The notes below the pieces were generated by a model. The model saw nothing but the letters and a program-made list of their open reading frames with translations, was not told the origin of the DNA and did not search any database. Shown here in pieces: positions 61,901-64,000 of a DNA stretch of 64,000 bases (position 1 is its first letter; every line of letters starts with the position of its first letter). The position numbers and the translations under genes were made by a program. The stretch spans positions 1 to 64,000 of the forward strand of contig JBEKJO010000010.1 of NCBI GenBank assembly GCA_050011195.1, written 5' to 3'. The stretch is from PALSA-1440 sp050011195 (GTDB lineage Bacteria; Verrucomicrobiota; Verrucomicrobiia; Limisphaerales; UBA8199).

Positions 61901-62188
61901 AGGGTCAAGCCGCCCAAATCCTTTCCCGGGCCCGACAACGGATTTCGCTTCCGCCGCAACCAAGTGCAGGCAGCGGGACTGATCGGGACATTCGGGGCGA
62001 CGCGGGCAGGTGGCGCACAGGTCACCCTTTTCAATCAACCAGACCTGAGCACATACCATGTGGGGCCTTTCCATCACGCGCTCGAGAAGTTTCTGCAAGA
62101 GCTTTTCCAGCGACTGCTCGTGCGCAATCCCCAGCAGTATCTGCGCGACGAAATTGGCATCAAAGCTGCGTTCGCTGGTCGGTTCCAT
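58901..62188 (-). CDS. Hybrid histidine kinase: GAF-PAS-PAS-PAS-HisKA-HATPase-REC
   Basis: 1095 residues, no TM segment, so cytoplasmic. GAF-like domain about 10-195 with a Cys cluster (C58-x2-C61-x5-C67-x5-C73) that could bind metal or sense redox. PAS domains lie at about 228-345, 352-468 and 475-595, each ending in a D-(I/V)-T-(E/D)-R-K PAC motif. HisKA has phospho-His641 in MSHELRTPLS; HATPase N-box LLGNAIKYTD and G-boxes EDSGSGIP, GTGLGLAI; C-terminal receiver with Asp935 (IWMDIRMPVMDG); then an Hpt-like tail without the expected His. Signal input to the adjacent sigma-54 activator is inferred. Confidence 0.94.
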   Translation of the reverse strand: MEPTSERSFDANFVAQILLGIAHEQSLEKLLQKLLERVMERPHMVCAQVWLIEKGDLCATCPRRPECPDQSRCLHLVAAEAKSVVGPGKGFGRLDPETAREPLRVPPLGSVVVSGQQRAVPDLKKQPVSPLDPDWMREEGIRGYAINPISYKGEALGAIVSATREPFQEDLRPWGSILANHIGAAIANARAFEEIRVAGKRVEQANQSLERELAERKEAEKRLRQSEQRYRRIVDTASEGIWELDEHYATTYVNRRMAEMLGYEPQEMVGRKLSEFLFEDDVANLPARIAARRQALTERYEQKYRHKDGSTVWMHVSATSVRDAEHGFMGSFAMLTDITERKRAEEEVRNTAAQWQATFDAVQDMVLLLDKDFRILRANRAAAEFLGLPFDKIVGGHCFNLIHGMSTPPAECPLAKMRQSRRHEEVEVLARKGGPWLSVSVDPLFDPSGELTQVVHVARDITDRKRAEDALRRSEAYLAEGQRLAHMGSWAWSPATLKSLYWSEEMFRIFGLSPQEGLPTAERFWQRIHPEDLDRTRELLLKAAAGNREYEHDHRILLPDGTVKHIHAIGHPVFDENGQVAEYVGTAMDVTERKLAEDELRKHRENLEDMVRHRTEQLAEAKARAEAANREKSRFLANMSHELRTPLSAVLGFSRLLKSGPDVTPRQQESLDIIVRSGEHLLNLINNVLDMAKIESGRVVLEESEVDLHQLLHEIQSLMGVGAVEKGLQFTLECAPDLPRFVAVDAGKLRQVLLNLLGNAIKYTDSGGVKLTARLACTNGAERAEIRFEVEDSGSGIPQEDCKRIFLPFVQLGSQVSAQAGTGLGLAICKQYVELMGGQIGVTSQPGKGSVFYFEIPVSILPSAAEPEQPKRGRILGVAEGQPRHRLLIVEDQPENRLLLRRLLDPLGFELREAANGQEGVALFEQWHPDLIWMDIRMPVMDGMEAIRRIRAAKAGAATKIIALTAHALEEEKKPIMAAGCDDLVRKPFREQEILDVLARHLRLKFIYEEAPRQEGAPEAPGLTLRPEQLDALPAELLQGLRQAVVELDTARTQALIEQVTERDASLGRALNTLATQLDYKRLLKLLERVHSQPG

Positions 62189-62234
62189 AGCTATCAGATA
62201 CCTTATTTGGGCCGAGTTTCAAAGCGCCGAAGGG

Positions 62235-64000
62235 CTATCGCGGAGCAGCGCTGGGCTGGGGAGACGGCGCTTGCGGAATCAAGCCGTCGGCTTCTTGGAG
62301 CAGGAAGCGAACAAAGACCCACGCTGGCCAGTTCCATTTGTCGTAGCCAATATTGAGACCGCTCTGGACAAGGCTTTTCGCCCCGTGCAACTCCGAGCGT
62401 GCACTCGCATCGTCGCCCAGCTTGGAGAAGCACATGGCTCGGATAACCCGATCCGTGGCCGCGGGCATTGCCATATACGTGCAGGTAACAAGGCTGCGCT
62501 GGCAGCAATCCAGAGCCTTGGCGTAATTGCCGCGCCGGTATTCAAAGAGGCCGAGCAGTGCTGAATCCCATGAGGCAGGCACAAACGTTCCCTCCTTGAG
62601 CGGCCCGGCGCTGGCCACGGCGCGCTCCAGGAATTGGGCAAAGGGCTCCAAGGCCGCTGCGGAAGCGCTATCGAGAGGCCGGAGCAAGCCCGCTTGCATG
62701 ACGTTCTTATAACCCTCTGCCTCCGTTGTGCCGTTGAACCGGCTGATGGCCTGGTCGCGAACCCGAAAGAAGCCTGCCTCATCACCCAGCTTTAGAGCAA
62801 TTATTGCAGTGAGGAAGTAAACCTTGGTGCCACCGTCGTCGGGCAACCCGGAAAAACGGTTGCGCGCCTGCTCCCATTCACCGCGTATGGCATGCCAGTC
62901 GCCTAGCTCGCGCGAAAGAATCATGACGGTCTCTGGGGAGAAATTACTAGACTTGGACGTTGCCTCCAGAGATTGGTCGCTCTGCGCTATCACCTCATCG
63001 CACTCGCGCCTCAACAGATCGGCCATCACCCAGTTGTACCAGGAACCTTGGAGATCTTGCGGCGCCCCTGGAAACATGGTGGCAGCAGTGCCGCCGATAT
63101 GGAGTCCTGGCTGCGCCTTGTCGTGGATCAACTCGCAGGCTACCGTCCAATCCAGCCTCGCCGACTGGAACTGCCCCAAGCGCCAGCCCGACATGGCCTT
63201 AATTAAAGACGCCGCCGCGGTCCTTGCGGGGTCATCCATGGCGTTATCCTCGATGGAATAACCCCAAGTCAAGGCTTGGGGAAAATGCCCCTGGCGATAC
63301 TCCCACAACGCCAGGACCTCCGACCATTCCGCCCAATGAGGCGGCCTCGAACGCATTTCCCCAGCGGTGGGAAATCTCTTTTCGACAGCTTCCGCCGCGG
63401 GTAGAAACAACCGGATCATGTTCGTATCGAGCGGCAGCAGCAGACCGGCTGTAAAGATCCGGTAGTCTGAGGCGGTGTTGGCAAGGCTGAGCCTGGCCAC
63501 TTCGGCCTGGCGGAATTGCTCGTAACCGCGCCGGTCTTCGCCTTGGAGCAAGGCCACCGCCAGTTTCAATTGATCCTCGGCAACCAGATCCGCAGCATCG
63601 AGTTGGTTCACCTTCCGCACCGATTCGAACCGCGCGGCGGCTTCGGGCCATCGTCCATGGGCGGCGTGCCAGTCACCCAAGGCGCGCAACCCTGTGGAAA
63701 CCTCAATGGAAGGCATGTCCAGCGGAAGGTTCGCCGAGAGCTTGTCGGCCTCCTCAAAACGGCGTTGAGTTACCAGCAGCGCCAGATGGGACGCATTTTC
63801 TCGAAATTCAGCCTCTCTCCTCAACCGCGCCTCGGAAGTCCGGGCCTCCCGCTCTTTAACGAACATCATTGTCGAAATGATGGTGCCCAGTAGCAGAGAA
63901 GCAACGGCCGCCGCTCCGAACAGAAACACCATTCGGTTTCTGCGCACGAGCTTTTGCAGCCGATACAACCGGCTGGGCGGACGCGCTAGAACGGGTTCCT
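62235..64000 (-). CDS. C-terminal part of a membrane Ser/Thr protein kinase with TPR-like repeats (runs off window)
   Basis: The frame is open to base 64000 and begins EPVLARPPSRLYRLQKLVRR, the standard linker between the kinase domain and TM helix in Verrucomicrobiota Ser/Thr kinases. So the TTG at 63968 is not the start and the kinase domain lies outside the window. The TM helix is VFLFGAAAVASLLLGTIIST; then a coiled-coil start KEREARTSEARLRREAEFRE and a long helical repeat region (ADKLSANLPLDMPSIEVSTG, WEYRQGHFPQALTWGYSIED, FEYRRGNYAKALDCCQRSLV) with TPR-like spacing. Probable role: sensing through the extracytoplasmic repeats. Confidence 0.85.
   Translation of the reverse strand, partial: EPVLARPPSRLYRLQKLVRRNRMVFLFGAAAVASLLLGTIISTMMFVKEREARTSEARLRREAEFRENASHLALLVTQRRFEEADKLSANLPLDMPSIEVSTGLRALGDWHAAHGRWPEAAARFESVRKVNQLDAADLVAEDQLKLAVALLQGEDRRGYEQFRQAEVARLSLANTASDYRIFTAGLLLPLDTNMIRLFLPAAEAVEKRFPTAGEMRSRPPHWAEWSEVLALWEYRQGHFPQALTWGYSIEDNAMDDPARTAAASLIKAMSGWRLGQFQSARLDWTVACELIHDKAQPGLHIGGTAATMFPGAPQDLQGSWYNWVMADLLRRECDEVIAQSDQSLEATSKSSNFSPETVMILSRELGDWHAIRGEWEQARNRFSGLPDDGGTKVYFLTAIIALKLGDEAGFFRVRDQAISRFNGTTEAEGYKNVMQAGLLRPLDSASAAALEPFAQFLERAVASAGPLKEGTFVPASWDSALLGLFEYRRGNYAKALDCCQRSLVTCTYMAMPAATDRVIRAMCFSKLGDDASARSELHGAKSLVQSGLNIGYDKWNWPAWVFVRFLLQEADGLIPQAPSPQPSAAPR

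Noticed and set aside
1..64000. CRISPR array or complete insertion sequence
   Set aside because: No regularly spaced direct repeats of CRISPR type and no transposase gene with flanking inverted repeats were seen.

Overview
The window looks like a chromosome segment of a Verrucomicrobiota bacterium, most likely of the Pedosphaera/Limisphaerales type. This is inferred from protein content only: high-GC coding DNA, many secreted sulfatases and glycoside hydrolases, DUF2092/DUF2950/DUF2959/DUF3300/DUF481 envelope proteins, a Ser/Thr-kinase C-terminus reading RPPSRLYRLQKLVRRNR, and two Mla/MCE lipid-transport systems. No rRNA or tRNA gene was recognised.

Region 1 (1-16.1 kb, all + strand) is an exported-protein block. 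It holds two tandem arylsulfatases, a small STAS-like protein, then about fifteen periplasmic, lipoprotein or outer-membrane proteins, including a HAD phosphatase fused to a 2H-phosphoesterase-like domain. Several N-terminal export signals are built from or preceded by a degenerate 7-bp repeat.

Region 2 (about 16.1-26.7 kb) is a degraded accessory element. It has two divergent tyrosine recombinases, five or six small helix-turn-helix/excisionase-like genes, several orphan genes, and on the opposite strand the wreck of a DUF499-type ATPase known from defence islands. A weakly conserved HTH-gene fragment occurs at both ends.

Region 3 (26.8-35.7 kb, all - strand) reads as one tightly overlapping stress operon. 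In order: a small leader ORF, a sigma-70-family factor, a hypothetical protein, an HtrA protease, a thioredoxin-fold protein lacking its first active-site Cys, two small proteins, a CheY-like regulator, a small protein, Hsp20, a 35-codon ORF, then MlaE (with a STAS-like N-terminus), MlaF, MlaD and PqiC. Many junctions are 4-nt ATGA overlaps.

Region 4 (35.9-46.4 kb) carries a K+ channel, a glycogen-binding-fold protein, a second Mla set (mlaE-F-D-C-A), a DUF883-like/secreted chimera, a PilT ATPase with a 92-bp internally deleted copy of itself 1.3 kb upstream, an AI-2E transporter, and a diverged second copy of the leader region that precedes the sigma gene.

Region 5 (46.4-53.9 kb, - strand) is a polysaccharide locus: a multidomain GH5 glycanase, a GH29 alpha-L-fucosidase and a CE1 esterase, followed by a fucosidase tail fused to a truncated two-component propeller sensor. 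Region 6 (54-64 kb) holds a deleted copy of a sigma-54 activator, a second HtrA, the intact sigma-54 activator, a large hybrid histidine kinase, and the C-terminal part of a membrane Ser/Thr kinase running off the end. A recurring theme is short, internally deleted copies of nearby genes (pilT, the sigma-54 activator, the fucosidase, DUF499).
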